A stretch of DNA of 64,000 nucleotides, taken from contig CANLXL010000004.1 in the NCBI GenBank assembly GCA_947495125.1, positions 20,322-84,321 on the forward strand, written 5' to 3'. Below, piece by piece: positions 17,180-26,286 of this stretch (its first letter is position 1; every line of letters begins with the position of its first letter). Source of the DNA: an uncultured Flaviramulus sp. (lineage in GTDB: Bacteria > Bacteroidota > Bacteroidia > Flavobacteriales > Flavobacteriaceae). The notes beneath the pieces were generated by a model. It had not been told where the DNA came from. It saw only the letters and a program-made list of their open reading frames with translations, and did not search any database. Both the position numbers and the translations under genes were made by a program.

Positions 17180-17677
17180 TTAAAAGTTAATAAATGATTT
17201 AATTATTCGAATTGGTTTACTCTCCAGGTGCAATACCAATTGATTTCTGTCTTCAAAATTGATGTGAAAGCCACCGAATTTGTAGTTTAGAAATGCGAAT
17301 ATGGGATATAACTTTGCATTTGCTAAACAATCACCGGTATCTATATCCACCACCAACTTTTTTATTTTTAATGTTTTTAGTAACCGCAAGCCTACTTCAA
17401 ATGAAAACGATGTGTTTCCTTTTTTTTTCTTTTTTATTGTTTTAGGTTTCGATGGTTTTTTTTTACTTCGAAATGGATAGACGTAAAAATTCAGGAAAAA
17501 TACAGTCAACTTTATCCGAAGTACTTCTTTTTTGTCTCCCAAAACAGCTGCCTTTATAATACCTTGTTGCCGAACGAAATACGTGTCATTTCTGGTGTCT
17601 ACATACAACATAATTGGTGTTAATAATAAATATGCAAGTGCAGCAAACAGTATTGTTAAAACGGCTAATGTAACCAT
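17180..17677 (-). CDS. DUF2953-like membrane-anchored protein (YtfI type)
   Basis: 165 residues: one N-terminal membrane helix (TLAVLTILFAALAYLLLTPI), a short beta region, a Lys-rich linker (KKKPSKPKTIKKKKKG, about 73-88) and a C-terminal beta region with VVDIDTGDCLANAKLYPIF. The shape and the position next to a GerW gene fit DUF2953/YtfI. Function unknown; the conserved pairing with GerW suggests the two proteins act together at the inner membrane. It starts the two-gene operon and has an Fnr-like box 52.5 bp upstream. Confidence 0.68.
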   Translation of the reverse strand: MVTLAVLTILFAALAYLLLTPIMLYVDTRNDTYFVRQQGIIKAAVLGDKKEVLRIKLTVFFLNFYVYPFRSKKKPSKPKTIKKKKKGNTSFSFEVGLRLLKTLKIKKLVVDIDTGDCLANAKLYPIFAFLNYKFGGFHINFEDRNQLVLHLESKPIRIIKSFINF

Positions 17678-17692
17678 CGCTAAATTTTTGTC

Positions 17693-17735
17693 TAAAGGAA
17701 CTTTAATACTTATAGATAGGCAATGATATTGATCA
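17693..17735 (-). promoter_or_regulatory. Fnr-like box plus -7 element, DUF2953/gerW operon
   Basis: On the minus strand, TGATCAATATCA (17735-17724), 23 bp, then TTCCTTTA (17700-17693). The -7 element deviates at its second base, but the position is exact. Confidence 0.68.
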
Positions 17736-17802
17736 GTTATGCTCTTTTATAGTTTGAGTTATACCTTTTTCGATAGGGCGAACGTTCTTTTATCTCTGCG
17801 AA

Positions 17803-18558
17803 TCACAAATTTTGTTCAGCCTTTAAAATATTTCTAAAGCGTGTAGCACTTAAATAATGATCGTCTAACAATTTGCCATTGTGTAGTAAGCCGAAAACGC
17901 CAAAACCAGAGGGCCCGTTTTTAGCTTCCTGTGCGGATTCTATTTTTGATACTTTTAAGTCAACATCAAAATCCATAGCTACGTTTAGCATGGCTTCAAC
18001 AGATTTTTCATGCCAGGGGCACTGATCGGCGTAGAGCAGGTGCCAGCCTTCATATTTCTGTTGCTGCCTTGTCCAGTCGAAGAGTTTAGGGTCCGGAGTT
18101 TTGGTGCGCCATTTTTTTGACATTAATTCAAATCGCCCTCTCTGATCCACCTGAGTGAAGCCGTTCTTTTCAAAAAGGCTTTTATTGGTAATCCATGAGC
18201 CCTTGCTAGTCATAACACATAAACCATTCATTTTCCTTGTTTTGGCATCCTTTTCTGCTTCGTTTATAAGCATAGTGCCCAGGCCCTTATTTCTGTCTTT
18301 CTTTGAATAAATGTACATGCAATGAATAAACATAAAATTATGGGCATCTACCGGTCTCCATGCATCTATGGCCGGAATATATTCTATAAAACCAAGCATT
18401 TTATCGGCTTCATTTTTTAGAATTTTTAACCGTAATCCTTCTTTGTATCGTTTTTCAAACCATAATTGCTTGCTTTTAAACGCTGGCTTTTTAATGTCCT
18501 TGATGCAGAAAAATGTTTCTTTTTCAGCATTATTCGGTGTAACGTCTATTATTTTCAT
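17803..18558 (-). CDS. GNAT acetyltransferase with C-terminal YoaP-like domain
   Basis: 251 residues. The N-terminal two thirds is a GNAT fold: KDRNKGLGTMLINEAEKDA is the acetyl-CoA pyrophosphate loop, and LFEKNGFTQVD the late conserved segment. After about residue 160 a thioredoxin-like/YoaP domain follows, including YADQCPWHEKS and the closing SATRFRNIL. This fusion is known as YoaP in Bacillus and is of unknown substrate. It is the last gene of a three-gene unit (bactofilin-like, NTF2-like, GNAT), 10 bp after the preceding gene. Confidence 0.85.
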   Translation of the reverse strand: MKIIDVTPNNAEKETFFCIKDIKKPAFKSKQLWFEKRYKEGLRLKILKNEADKMLGFIEYIPAIDAWRPVDAHNFMFIHCMYIYSKKDRNKGLGTMLINEAEKDAKTRKMNGLCVMTSKGSWITNKSLFEKNGFTQVDQRGRFELMSKKWRTKTPDPKLFDWTRQQQKYEGWHLLYADQCPWHEKSVEAMLNVAMDFDVDLKVSKIESAQEAKNGPSGFGVFGLLHNGKLLDDHYLSATRFRNILKAEQNL

Positions 18559-18568
18559 GAGTTCTGTT

Positions 18569-18958
18569 TTATCGTTTTGAAAAAGTGACAGTAGGTATCA
18601 CGGGGATGTCCCAAGCTTCTTTAATTTTACTATCAATAATACACCATACAACGATCGCGTCAATTTCCATTTGTTTGCCGTCCAGCAACATCGTGTCTTT
18701 CACATGTGTGATGATGATTTCATCTCCCATAGGTGTTATGGATATGGGATTTACCTTAAAGGAACCACTGGTATGACCACCGATTTTTTTGAAGAAGTCT
18801 TTCAAACCGGATAGGCCGAAGTAATCTCCATGCATCTCGGGCAACTTAGGATTAATATAATGCCAAACGAAATCTTTGGCCAATACTTTAGCCACAGTGT
18901 TGGGGTTAGCTGGATTAAACCTCTTTAAAATACTAATATTTGGATGTTCTTCATTCAT
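18569..18958 (-). CDS. NTF2/SnoaL-like domain protein
   Basis: 129 residues with the cone-shaped NTF2-like pattern: an N-terminal helix region, VAKVLAKDFVWHYINPKLPEM, GLSGLKDFFKKIGGHT and a beta-sheet end with VVWCIIDSKIKEAWDI. Such proteins include small isomerases, hydrolases and binding proteins, so a function cannot be assigned. It lies 4 bp after the bactofilin-like gene and 10 bp before the GNAT gene, in one operon. Confidence 0.8.
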   Translation of the reverse strand: MNEEHPNISILKRFNPANPNTVAKVLAKDFVWHYINPKLPEMHGDYFGLSGLKDFFKKIGGHTSGSFKVNPISITPMGDEIIITHVKDTMLLDGKQMEIDAIVVWCIIDSKIKEAWDIPVIPTVTFSKR

Positions 18959-18962
18959 GATC

Positions 18963-20090
18963 TTAATTTTTATCCAATTGCTTCTTAGGATGAAGGACCT
19001 TTAAAGTCAGAGCGCCATAGGTAATTGATAGGATAATAACAGAAATCATTATACCCATAAAAGGAATAGTCGTGAGTAAGCGCAATACAATAGCACATAA
19101 TAATGCTAGAAATGTCATACTCCAAAACCCCCAATTCTTTTCATTTCTATTTCTCAAATAATAAACAACTAATAAGGCTGCCACCAAATGACCAAACAAG
19201 AGACTAAATACAAAAATTGCAGTTGCAAAAAGGCCTAGAGGGATGCCTATTATCATAAGAAAAGCAAGGAGGATCAGCAATGGAATTCCAATCAGATAAA
19301 TCAACCCGAAGCCAAAGCTTTTTAATAAGTTATTTTCTAAACCTTCAGTTGCGCTTGAAAATGCATTTCTAAAAAGTGCATGTAAAACGAAGATAACTAA
19401 TAATGAAGATAAGATATAGGATACCCATAATTTAATTGAAGTTGTCCCAAAAGTGGTTAAGGCCAATTGCGATTTTTCCTCTTTGAAATCTTCATTGAAC
19501 TGAGCTTCAGTATGCACTAGTGAGCTTTTAAAATCTATGTCTCCATCGCTATTCCAATATTCCACATCATTATAGAATTGAGCATTTGCCCCGATGGTGA
19601 TATCTTCTCCTATTATTTTTGAAGTTTCTTTTATGGTTCCATCAATTAGAACGTCAGCTCCTTTTATGTCAAGCTTTCCAATGACATCACCATGTATTTC
19701 AATATTTCCGGCAAAACATTTCAGGTTACCGCGTATTAGAGCATTTTCAGTAAGGACGACTTCTCCGCCAAAAACAATTAAATCATCACCGATTTCTGAG
19801 TCAATGGTAGCTCTTCCAACGGCTATACGCACGTCATCTGCTACATAGTTGCTGAGAAATAATTCTCCTACGGCTGCCGTCAAGTCGCCATTAATACTAT
19901 CATTAACCATAAGATTTCCTCCGGCAATGACCAAATCTCCTTGTATTGGGGCATTTACCTTAATGGTTTCTCCTGCATGATATGTATCATCTTCCCGGGG
20001 TTTATCAATTAAGATATCACCATCATTCTCTGTTTGGCCAAAAGCAGCCATTGACCAGAGTCCAATAAGCAAAATAGTTATAGTTTTCAT
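18963..20090 (-). CDS. Bactofilin-like polymer-forming protein with membrane domain
   Basis: 375 residues: signal peptide (LLIGLWSMAAFGQ), a right-handed beta-helix region (about 30-195) with repeated I-x-G-D-L-x-x-x-G-x-x-x-V segments like bactofilins (DUF583), then four or five membrane helices (about 215-365). The beta-helix would face the periplasm and the helices lie in the inner membrane. Such proteins probably act in envelope organisation; no exact function can be given. It heads an operon with NTF2-like and GNAT genes, under an Fnr-like promoter. Confidence 0.8.
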   Translation of the reverse strand: MKTITILLIGLWSMAAFGQTENDGDILIDKPREDDTYHAGETIKVNAPIQGDLVIAGGNLMVNDSINGDLTAAVGELFLSNYVADDVRIAVGRATIDSEIGDDLIVFGGEVVLTENALIRGNLKCFAGNIEIHGDVIGKLDIKGADVLIDGTIKETSKIIGEDITIGANAQFYNDVEYWNSDGDIDFKSSLVHTEAQFNEDFKEEKSQLALTTFGTTSIKLWVSYILSSLLVIFVLHALFRNAFSSATEGLENNLLKSFGFGLIYLIGIPLLILLAFLMIIGIPLGLFATAIFVFSLLFGHLVAALLVVYYLRNRNEKNWGFWSMTFLALLCAIVLRLLTTIPFMGIMISVIILSITYGALTLKVLHPKKQLDKN

Positions 20091-20114
20091 TTTATGAATT
20101 TTTCAATTAATCAT

Positions 20115-20157
20115 TAAATCTACTAGCTTTCAATGGTTTAAAAAATGATATAAATCA
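20115..20157 (-). promoter_or_regulatory. Fnr-like box plus -7 element, bactofilin-like operon
   Basis: On the minus strand, TGATTTATATCA (20157-20146), 23 bp, then TAGATTTA (20122-20115). The box centre is 61.5 bp before the start codon at 20090. Confidence 0.8.
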
Positions 20158-20234
20158 ACTAAGGCTTTGTGCTTTTAAACCCTTTTCGATTTATAATACG
20201 CTGATTTTAAATTATAGTAATGAGGTTTTGGGTA

Positions 20235-20277
20235 TGATGCATATCATTTGGCATTAAAATGGAATTGAATACCTTAA
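20235..20277 (+). promoter_or_regulatory. Fnr-like box plus -7 element, C_GCAxxG-type gene
   Basis: TGATGCATATCA (20235-20246, perfect palindrome), 23 bp, then TACCTTAA (20270-20277). The start codon at 20330 is further away than usual (89.5 bp from the centre), giving a 5' UTR of about 48 bases. Confidence 0.72.
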
Positions 20278-20329
20278 TAATATTAACTGTATAGGCGTTT
20301 TAAGCTAAAAAAACTTAATTATCGATACT

Positions 20330-21178
20330 ATGAACACTTCTATAAAACAAAAGAACGATGCTAAAGAGATTTTTAAACACTGCGGTACCTGCTCCAGAAC
20401 CTTTGCCCACATAATGAATCGAGAATTTGGTCATCCGAAAGCTCTGGAAGAATACGCTTTGAATCCTCTTGCAGGAGGTATAATGAACCAAGGACATCAA
20501 TGCGGTATGCTTTGGGGGACTGCACTGGCAGTAGGAGCGGAGTCCTATCGAAAACATGATGACATGGATAGTGCCATTGCCGTAGCTCTAAGTGCTACCC
20601 AAAAAATTATAGATTCTTTTGTGGAACATACTGGTGTGACAGATTGCAAAGATATTATTGGTTACGACCTGACCAATATTATTGGTATGACGGCATTTAT
20701 GTTGAAGGTTACCCTTCAGGGCGCAGAAAACAGTTATTGTTTCAACTTGGCTGAAGAATGGGCCCCGAAGGCAGTTGATGTGGCCAATAGAAGTTTGTCT
20801 AAAAGTATCAACGTTAAAATACAAACGTTGAGTTGTGCATCGGAAGTTGTAAAAAAACTGGGCGGCAGTAACGAAGAAATGGTAATGGTGGCAGGATATG
20901 CAGGAGGACTAGGTTTAAGTGGAGGTGCCTGTGGTGCTTTGAGTGCTGCTATTTGGAAGAAGATGTTGGATTGGTGTAGAGAAAACCCTGGTAAAAAGCC
21001 TCCATATTTCAATAATAAAATCGCTAAAAAGATGCTCAAGGCGTTTAACAAGGTGACAAATAATACCATGTGGTGTAGTACTATTTGTGGACAATATTTT
21101 AGAACTTTAGAAGATCATACAGCATACATATCGAAAGGAGGTTGTAAAACCCTTATAGAGGCATTAGCTAATGTCTAA
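20330..21178 (+). CDS. C_GCAxxG_C_C family putative redox protein
   Basis: 282 residues with many cysteines in conserved settings: FKHCGTCSRTFAHIM (N-terminal), NQGHQCGMLWGTALAVG and GLGLSGGACGALSAAIW, and a late WCSTICGQYF. This matches the C_GCAxxG_C_C type, thought to be redox-active or metal-cluster proteins and often found in anaerobes. There is no signal peptide and no membrane helix. It is monocistronic with its own Fnr-like promoter. The chemistry is unknown; redox or metal-cofactor use is inferred from the cysteine pattern. Confidence 0.75.
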   Translation: MNTSIKQKNDAKEIFKHCGTCSRTFAHIMNREFGHPKALEEYALNPLAGGIMNQGHQCGMLWGTALAVGAESYRKHDDMDSAIAVALSATQKIIDSFVEHTGVTDCKDIIGYDLTNIIGMTAFMLKVTLQGAENSYCFNLAEEWAPKAVDVANRSLSKSINVKIQTLSCASEVVKKLGGSNEEMVMVAGYAGGLGLSGGACGALSAAIWKKMLDWCRENPGKKPPYFNNKIAKKMLKAFNKVTNNTMWCSTICGQYFRTLEDHTAYISKGGCKTLIEALANV

Positions 21179-21237
21179 TCACTTTGGCTTTGAATGAAAA
21201 TCAGTGAAAGGCACTAAGCATATAATGTTACGCAGCA

Positions 21238-22458
21238 TCAAAAACCGGATTGGAGTTCTAAAAAAGTAATCTCCGGTCTCACACCAATTCTTGCTGGAAA
21301 GCCCAGCCATCCTAACCCTCTATTAACGTATAGAAATTGATTTTTATATTGATATAAACCCGCCCAATGCTTGTATTTATATTTTATCGGACTCCATTGT
21401 AAATTTTTATACCGAAAAGCGGCTTGCATACCATGGGTATGACCAGAGAGGGTTAACGCAATATTTGTTTTATCAATCACTTCTTCAACCCAATGTGTAG
21501 GATCATGAGACAATAAAATTTTAAAGGGAATCTCTTCGATATTTTCTGAAGCTTTCTTGAGATTACCATACTGCTTCGACGGTGGCTTTCCCCAATTCTC
21601 GACCCCAATAATGGCTATGTGTTGATTGTTCTTTGAAATAACTTCTGATGCATTGAGTAAAAGTTTAAAACCGATATTTTTGTAAAACTGTTTTATGGCT
21701 TCAAAATTTTTTTTCTTTTCCGCCCTGGTATCCCATGTACTATAATCACCATAATCATGATTGCCCAGTACGGCATATTTCCGTTTTTTAGCTTCAAATT
21801 TGTTAAACACATGTTCCCAACCCTTCAATTCCCAGGCATAATTATTTACCAAATCCCCAGTAATAAAAATATAATCCGGATGTAAATGGTTTACTTTCTT
21901 AGCGACGCGTTCTATGATATCGTATCTATAATTAAAGCTCCCCAAATGAATATCTGATAGCTGGACAATACGTAATCCTTCAAAGGACCATGGTAAGTTA
22001 TCGAATGTCATAGTATGATGGTGAACTTTAAACCTGTAAACAGCCTTGAATATGCCATAGAGTATCATAGAAAAGGGAAGCAATCCCGATAATAATCCTA
22101 TTAGGGGAACCACGATTAACGATTCATTTTGAGAAAACATATAATTCGTAAAATAGAGTATCGATATAATGATTACGAAGATCAGCTTGGGTACGAATGA
22201 GGAAACGGTAAGTCCATAAAATGAAGAGATTAGTAGTTGTTTTCTAACCGGATTTATATGATCTAGAGTCGTTTTTAAAACAATTATTGAAGTGATCAAA
22301 CCAACGGTAAATATCCAAAACAGAACATGAATACTTTTTTGTAAAAATGAAGAGTCTAATAGCTTTGTTATAGATTTTAACCAATAAAAGGCTAAGATAT
22401 CTATACATAGAATGGCCATACATAACAAAATAATTGTAAAAAGAGAAAATGATCTCAT
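21238..22458 (-). CDS. Membrane-anchored metallophosphoesterase
   Basis: 406 residues. The N-terminal 145 residues hold four or five membrane helices; the rest is a calcineurin-like phosphoesterase with all metal motifs: VQLSDIHLGSF, FITGDLVNNY, VLGNHDYGDY, ILLSHDPTHW and LSGHTHGMQ. It resembles the YkuE/YaeI class that acts on lipid or UDP-linked substrates at the membrane. The start overlaps the stop of the CDP-alcohol phosphatidyltransferase gene by 4 bp, suggesting a phospholipid-related role. It is the last gene of the cbpA operon. Confidence 0.88.
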   Translation of the reverse strand: MRSFSLFTIILLCMAILCIDILAFYWLKSITKLLDSSFLQKSIHVLFWIFTVGLITSIIVLKTTLDHINPVRKQLLISSFYGLTVSSFVPKLIFVIIISILYFTNYMFSQNESLIVVPLIGLLSGLLPFSMILYGIFKAVYRFKVHHHTMTFDNLPWSFEGLRIVQLSDIHLGSFNYRYDIIERVAKKVNHLHPDYIFITGDLVNNYAWELKGWEHVFNKFEAKKRKYAVLGNHDYGDYSTWDTRAEKKKNFEAIKQFYKNIGFKLLLNASEVISKNNQHIAIIGVENWGKPPSKQYGNLKKASENIEEIPFKILLSHDPTHWVEEVIDKTNIALTLSGHTHGMQAAFRYKNLQWSPIKYKYKHWAGLYQYKNQFLYVNRGLGWLGFPARIGVRPEITFLELQSGF

Positions 22459-23045
22459 GGCTTCTTTTTTAGGCGTCTTTTGTCCTTATATGCCCAATAA
22501 ATTCCTTTTACATCCGAAGCCCAGTTATCGTACATGAATATAAGTGTGATTTCTTCAAAGGTTTCTAAAAGCCCGATGGCTATCATAACATAAAATATAC
22601 TGTATTCCGGTGAAAAGAATAATGACCATAAAATGAAAACACTTTGTACAACCGCAGATAGTTTCGCTAAATAGGTATGAAAGGCAGTTGCTTTACCATA
22701 TTTTAAGTAAGCGATAATCATTTGGATAATATAGGGCGTAAGTGCTAAAATTATCCAGAGAAGATTCGTCTTAATGAATTCAGTTTCGAAATAAAATAAA
22801 CCAAGAAGTCCTATTATTAATGTTACTTGATCCCCAAAGGAATCTAGTTGCGATCCTCTGGGGCTTGTAATTTTAAATTTTCTGGCCAAATAGCCGTCAA
22901 TAGCATCTGTGGCGTAACTTATAAGAAGTAACCATGTGAAAATTAGTCGTAGGTCAAACCAAATCAGCATCAATAAAACAGGAGCAGCCAAAATGCGATA
23001 GAAGGAAAACCAATCGGCTATATTGAAGTTTTTAAATGTTAGCAT
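22455..23045 (-). CDS. CDP-alcohol phosphatidyltransferase family protein
   Basis: 196 residues with six hydrophobic segments and the CDP-alcohol phosphotransferase signature DAIDGYLARKFKITSPRG, then QLDSFGDQ (pattern D-x2-D-G-x2-A-R-x8-G-x3-D-x3-D). It would transfer a phosphatidyl group from CDP-diacylglycerol to an alcohol in the inner membrane, as in phosphatidylglycerophosphate or cardiolipin synthesis; the alcohol cannot be told. It is 2 bp downstream of cbpM and overlaps the phosphoesterase gene, so all four genes are one operon. Confidence 0.87.
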   Translation of the reverse strand: MLTFKNFNIADWFSFYRILAAPVLLMLIWFDLRLIFTWLLLISYATDAIDGYLARKFKITSPRGSQLDSFGDQVTLIIGLLGLFYFETEFIKTNLLWIILALTPYIIQMIIAYLKYGKATAFHTYLAKLSAVVQSVFILWSLFFSPEYSIFYVMIAIGLLETFEEITLIFMYDNWASDVKGIYWAYKDKRRLKKKP

Positions 23046-23047
23046 GG

Positions 23048-23344
23048 TTAAATATCTTTAAAACGGTTTAGTTTATTGTTCAGCAAAACAATCTCCTCTT
23101 GTAAGGACTTTACTTGTTTTAATAAATTATATATGGCATCAACGCCTTCTAAATTAATATCAAGATCGTAGTGTAATCTTATCATTTTTTCAATCTCTAT
23201 AATTTGTGTTTTATGGATATAGTAAATGCCTTTAATACGTGTAATTTCAATGAGTTCAAATTCATGTAAAGCGCTTACAAAAGAAGTTGGTACATCATAA
23301 TGTGAACAGAATAGTTGTATCGATATATACTCATGTGTTTCCAT
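23048..23344 (-). CDS. cbpM: Chaperone modulator CbpM-like (MerR-type HTH)
   Basis: 98 residues. The N-terminus (YISIQLFCSHYDVPTSFVSALHEFELIEI) is a MerR-like winged helix as in CbpM, and the C-terminus is a short coiled coil (LKQVKSLQEEIVLLNNKLNRF). CbpM binds the J domain of CbpA and restrains it. The gene follows cbpA by 2 bp, the usual arrangement. Confidence 0.85.
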   Translation of the reverse strand: METHEYISIQLFCSHYDVPTSFVSALHEFELIEITRIKGIYYIHKTQIIEIEKMIRLHYDLDINLEGVDAIYNLLKQVKSLQEEIVLLNNKLNRFKDI

Positions 23345-23346
23345 AA

Positions 23347-24234
23347 TTACCGCAATTGTTGTAACTCCTTAATTAATTCTTTTTCTTTAGTGGTAAGATT
23401 TTTTGGTATTTTTAAGTTATAGGTTATATACAAATCACCAAATTGACCTTCCTTTTTATATTTTGGAAACCCTTTTCCTTTTAGTTTTATTTTGCTTCCG
23501 TTTTGAGTTTCCGGTTTTACCGTTAATTTTGCTTTCCCGTCAAACGTATCTATTGTGATATCTCCTCCCAATAACGCCGTATACAGATCTAAATCGATGG
23601 ATGCATGGAGATCACTTCCGTTTCTTTTAAATTTTGAATGGTTTATAATTGAGAATTGGATATATAAATCACCATCAGGGCCTCCGTTTATACCTTTCCC
23701 ACCATGCCCCTTTATTTTAATGACCTGACTATTTTCAACACCGGCCGGAATAGTAATGCGGATGTTTTTATGGTTTATAGTTAGTGTGCGTTTGTGCGTA
23801 TGGTATGCGTCTTTTAGATCGAGCTGCAGTTCAGCATTAAAATCCTGGCCTCTAAATTTAACTTGCTGCCCTCGAGCTTTTGATGGCCTGCCGCCGAACA
23901 TAGATTCGAAAAAATCTGAAAAACCCTCACCGGCAAAACCTCCTGAATAGCTTTGACCGCTTCTTTGATAATTCTGCTGTTGTCGTTGGGCTTTTTCATA
24001 ATCTTCAGCGTGTTGCCAATGTTCACCATAAGCATCATATTTCTTACGATTTTCAGGATTACTTAATACCTCATTCGCCTCGTTAACTTCTTTGAACTTT
24101 TTTTCGGCAGATTTATCATTTGGATTTAAATCGGGATGGTATTTACGTGCCAATTTCCGATAGGCCTTTTTTATATCCTTTTCCGAGGCATTTTTTGATA
24201 ATCCTAATATTTTATAATAATCTATAAACGCCAT
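23347..24234 (-). CDS. cbpA: DnaJ-class co-chaperone CbpA
   Basis: 295 residues: J domain at 4-68 with the HPD triad ([10 protein letters not shown]), a Gly/Phe-rich linker (about 90-115) and the two C-terminal substrate-binding beta domains. It lacks the four CxxCxGxG zinc repeats of DnaJ, so it is the CbpA type. It would deliver substrates to DnaK under stress. It heads an operon with cbpM, the phosphatidyltransferase and the phosphoesterase, under an Fnr-like promoter (box centre 79.5 bp upstream). Confidence 0.93.
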   Translation of the reverse strand: MAFIDYYKILGLSKNASEKDIKKAYRKLARKYHPDLNPNDKSAEKKFKEVNEANEVLSNPENRKKYDAYGEHWQHAEDYEKAQRQQQNYQRSGQSYSGGFAGEGFSDFFESMFGGRPSKARGQQVKFRGQDFNAELQLDLKDAYHTHKRTLTINHKNIRITIPAGVENSQVIKIKGHGGKGINGGPDGDLYIQFSIINHSKFKRNGSDLHASIDLDLYTALLGGDITIDTFDGKAKLTVKPETQNGSKIKLKGKGFPKYKKEGQFGDLYITYNLKIPKNLTTKEKELIKELQQLR

Positions 24235-24276
24235 TTACCTGTTTTAAAATTTTCTTTGGAATCATTAATTACAGAT

Positions 24277-24319
24277 TAAAAATAATTGTAAAAAGTTGAG
24301 TTTCAAATGACCAATATCA
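24277..24319 (-). promoter_or_regulatory. Fnr-like box plus -7 element, cbpA operon
   Basis: On the minus strand, TGATATTGGTCA (24319-24308), 23 bp, then TATTTTTA (24284-24277). It lies between the end of the ABC exporter operon and cbpA. Confidence 0.75.
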
Positions 24320-24347
24320 TTTACCATTCCAGCCAATGGGTGTATCA

Positions 24348-25016
24348 TTAAGTGATGATTTTTCCATCGCCCATTTGAATGATCCGATCCGTTTTATGGG
24401 CAAAATCCTGGTCATGGGTAACTACAAGTAAAGACAAACCCTGTTCATCGCTTAATTGCTTAAAAATATTAAAAACGTTTTCTGAATTGTAGCTGTCTAA
24501 GTTTCCCGTGGGTTCATCACCCATTATAATAGAAGGATTATTTATAAGAGCTCTAGCGATGGCGACACGTTGTTTTTCTCCTCCGGAAATCCGGGAAGCG
24601 CGTTTTTTTGCTAAATGATCTATATTGAGCATTTCTAGTTTTTGCATGGCATCATGTTCAATGTCCAACAATGATTTTTCCGCCAGCTTTTTTGCGGGTA
24701 GCATCACGTTTTCCAATACTGAAAATTCTGAAAGTAAGTAGTGAAATTGAAATACAAAACCTATGTGTTTGTTTCTAATATAAGAAAGATGCCACCTACT
24801 TTGATTAGTAATAAGCTGATTATTTAAGTATAATTCACCTTCATAGTCAGTATCCATCGTTGAGAGAATATAAAGAAGCGTTGATTTCCCACAGCCCGAT
24901 TTCCCCATGATAGATACAAACTCACCTTTTTCAACTTGAAAATTTATATCCTTCAAAACATGAAACAGGATAGGCTTTTTAAAGTATTTATTAATATGTT
25001 TTGCTTCCAATACCAT
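24348..25016 (-). CDS. LolD/MacB-type ABC transporter ATP-binding protein
   Basis: 222 residues with Walker A MGKSGCGKSTLLYIL, the Q-loop in FVFQFHYLLSEFSV, signature RISGGEKQRVAIARAL, Walker B IIMGDEPTGNLD and the switch His in VVTHDQDFA. The FHYLLSEFSVLENV segment is typical of the LolD/MacB family. It energises the FtsX-type permease encoded 7 bp upstream. Together with the membrane fusion lipoprotein it forms an export or lipoprotein-release system of unknown cargo. Confidence 0.92.
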   Translation of the reverse strand: MVLEAKHINKYFKKPILFHVLKDINFQVEKGEFVSIMGKSGCGKSTLLYILSTMDTDYEGELYLNNQLITNQSRWHLSYIRNKHIGFVFQFHYLLSEFSVLENVMLPAKKLAEKSLLDIEHDAMQKLEMLNIDHLAKKRASRISGGEKQRVAIARALINNPSIIMGDEPTGNLDSYNSENVFNIFKQLSDEQGLSLLVVTHDQDFAHKTDRIIQMGDGKIIT

Positions 25017-25023
25017 GTTCTTG

Positions 25024-26286
25024 TCATTGCCCTCTTATAATTCGTACGGGATCTATTTTCTTCGCTCTCTTTGATGGTAAATACCCTGCTAAAAATGTGG
25101 AAAGCATGGCGAACGAAAATCCAATAATAAAAAACCAAGGATTCATATTTATGGGATAGGTTTCTACAGTTGGAAGCGCCTCGGTTTGAAACGGAATGGT
25201 ACCAATTAAATTGGCCAATCCAAATCCAATGAGTAGGCCTAAAACACCGCCTACCAAACCAATGATCATCGCTTGAGCCATAAAAATAAGTTGGACATCT
25301 TTACCGGAAAAACCGGTAGCCTTCAATATGGCGATATCATTCATTTTTTCATAGATAAGCATGTTCAAGATGTTGTAGATACCAAACCCGGCCACAATTA
25401 AGAGCGTTATGGAGACCGAATAGGTAATCAGGTTTCTTATTGTAGTTCCGGTTTCAAATTGTGCGTTGGCCGTTTTTATATCTATGGCTTTTACATGAAA
25501 CTGCTTTTCGATTTTTTTTGATAACGGAACAGCCTGCTCAATATCATATAATTTGATATTGATATCGGTAATATAGTTTTGAGCCTGACCCAAAATACGT
25601 TGCACCGTTTTAATATTTGTAAAGCTTTGAATAGCATCTAAATCTGCAATGCCACTTTGGTAGAAACCTACAATTTTTAATGGAAAGACACCACCATTGG
25701 TAGGGCTTACTTGTACGCGATCGCCAACGTTTAACGACATTTTTTTTGCAATACCGATGCCAAGTAAAATACCGTTGTTTGTATTATGCAACGCGGTTGC
25801 CGAACCGGCGACGATATAATCTTGTATGTTGAATAATTTTGCTTCGTCAATAGGGTTAATACCAATAAGATTACCGCCTAATTCTATGGAACCTGCCATA
25901 TAGAAAATCTGAGTTTTTACTTGCGGAAGCGCACCGCGAACCAATTGATTTTCTTCCAGGTACTTAATGATGGGTAAAGCATTATGGATTTTTTTCTGAC
26001 TTAATTTAGGCTTGATAGAATGTACAATATTAAAGCTGTTTTCGAATTCATCGTATAATGCCACAGGTTGTTTTTTTGAAGGTTCAATTTCATTATATAC
26101 ATGAATATGTGGTGTTTGGTTGAGAATGAGATCATCTAACATACCGTTTAATCCGGTCATAAAACATACTAAGGTAATATAGGCACCAATCCCAAAAGTA
26201 ACACCCAATGCCGCCGTTGATGTTTGCTTTATTTTAGTTAGCAAATGCGTTTTGGCAATGCTCAATATAACATTCCAATTGATCAT
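25024..26286 (-). CDS. FtsX/LolE-type ABC transporter permease
   Basis: 420 residues with the MacB/LolC layout: one N-terminal helix (about 27-47), a large periplasmic domain (about 50-280) and three C-terminal helices ending with the FtsX core AILKATGFSGKDVQLIFMAQ and a final LAGYLPSKRAKKIDPVRIIRGQ-type coupling end (read as GYLPSKRAKKIDPVRI). It lies directly after the membrane fusion protein gene (start at 26286, preceding stop at 26287) and 7 bp before the ATPase gene. Confidence 0.9.
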   Translation of the reverse strand: MINWNVILSIAKTHLLTKIKQTSTAALGVTFGIGAYITLVCFMTGLNGMLDDLILNQTPHIHVYNEIEPSKKQPVALYDEFENSFNIVHSIKPKLSQKKIHNALPIIKYLEENQLVRGALPQVKTQIFYMAGSIELGGNLIGINPIDEAKLFNIQDYIVAGSATALHNTNNGILLGIGIAKKMSLNVGDRVQVSPTNGGVFPLKIVGFYQSGIADLDAIQSFTNIKTVQRILGQAQNYITDINIKLYDIEQAVPLSKKIEKQFHVKAIDIKTANAQFETGTTIRNLITYSVSITLLIVAGFGIYNILNMLIYEKMNDIAILKATGFSGKDVQLIFMAQAMIIGLVGGVLGLLIGFGLANLIGTIPFQTEALPTVETYPINMNPWFFIIGFSFAMLSTFLAGYLPSKRAKKIDPVRIIRGQ

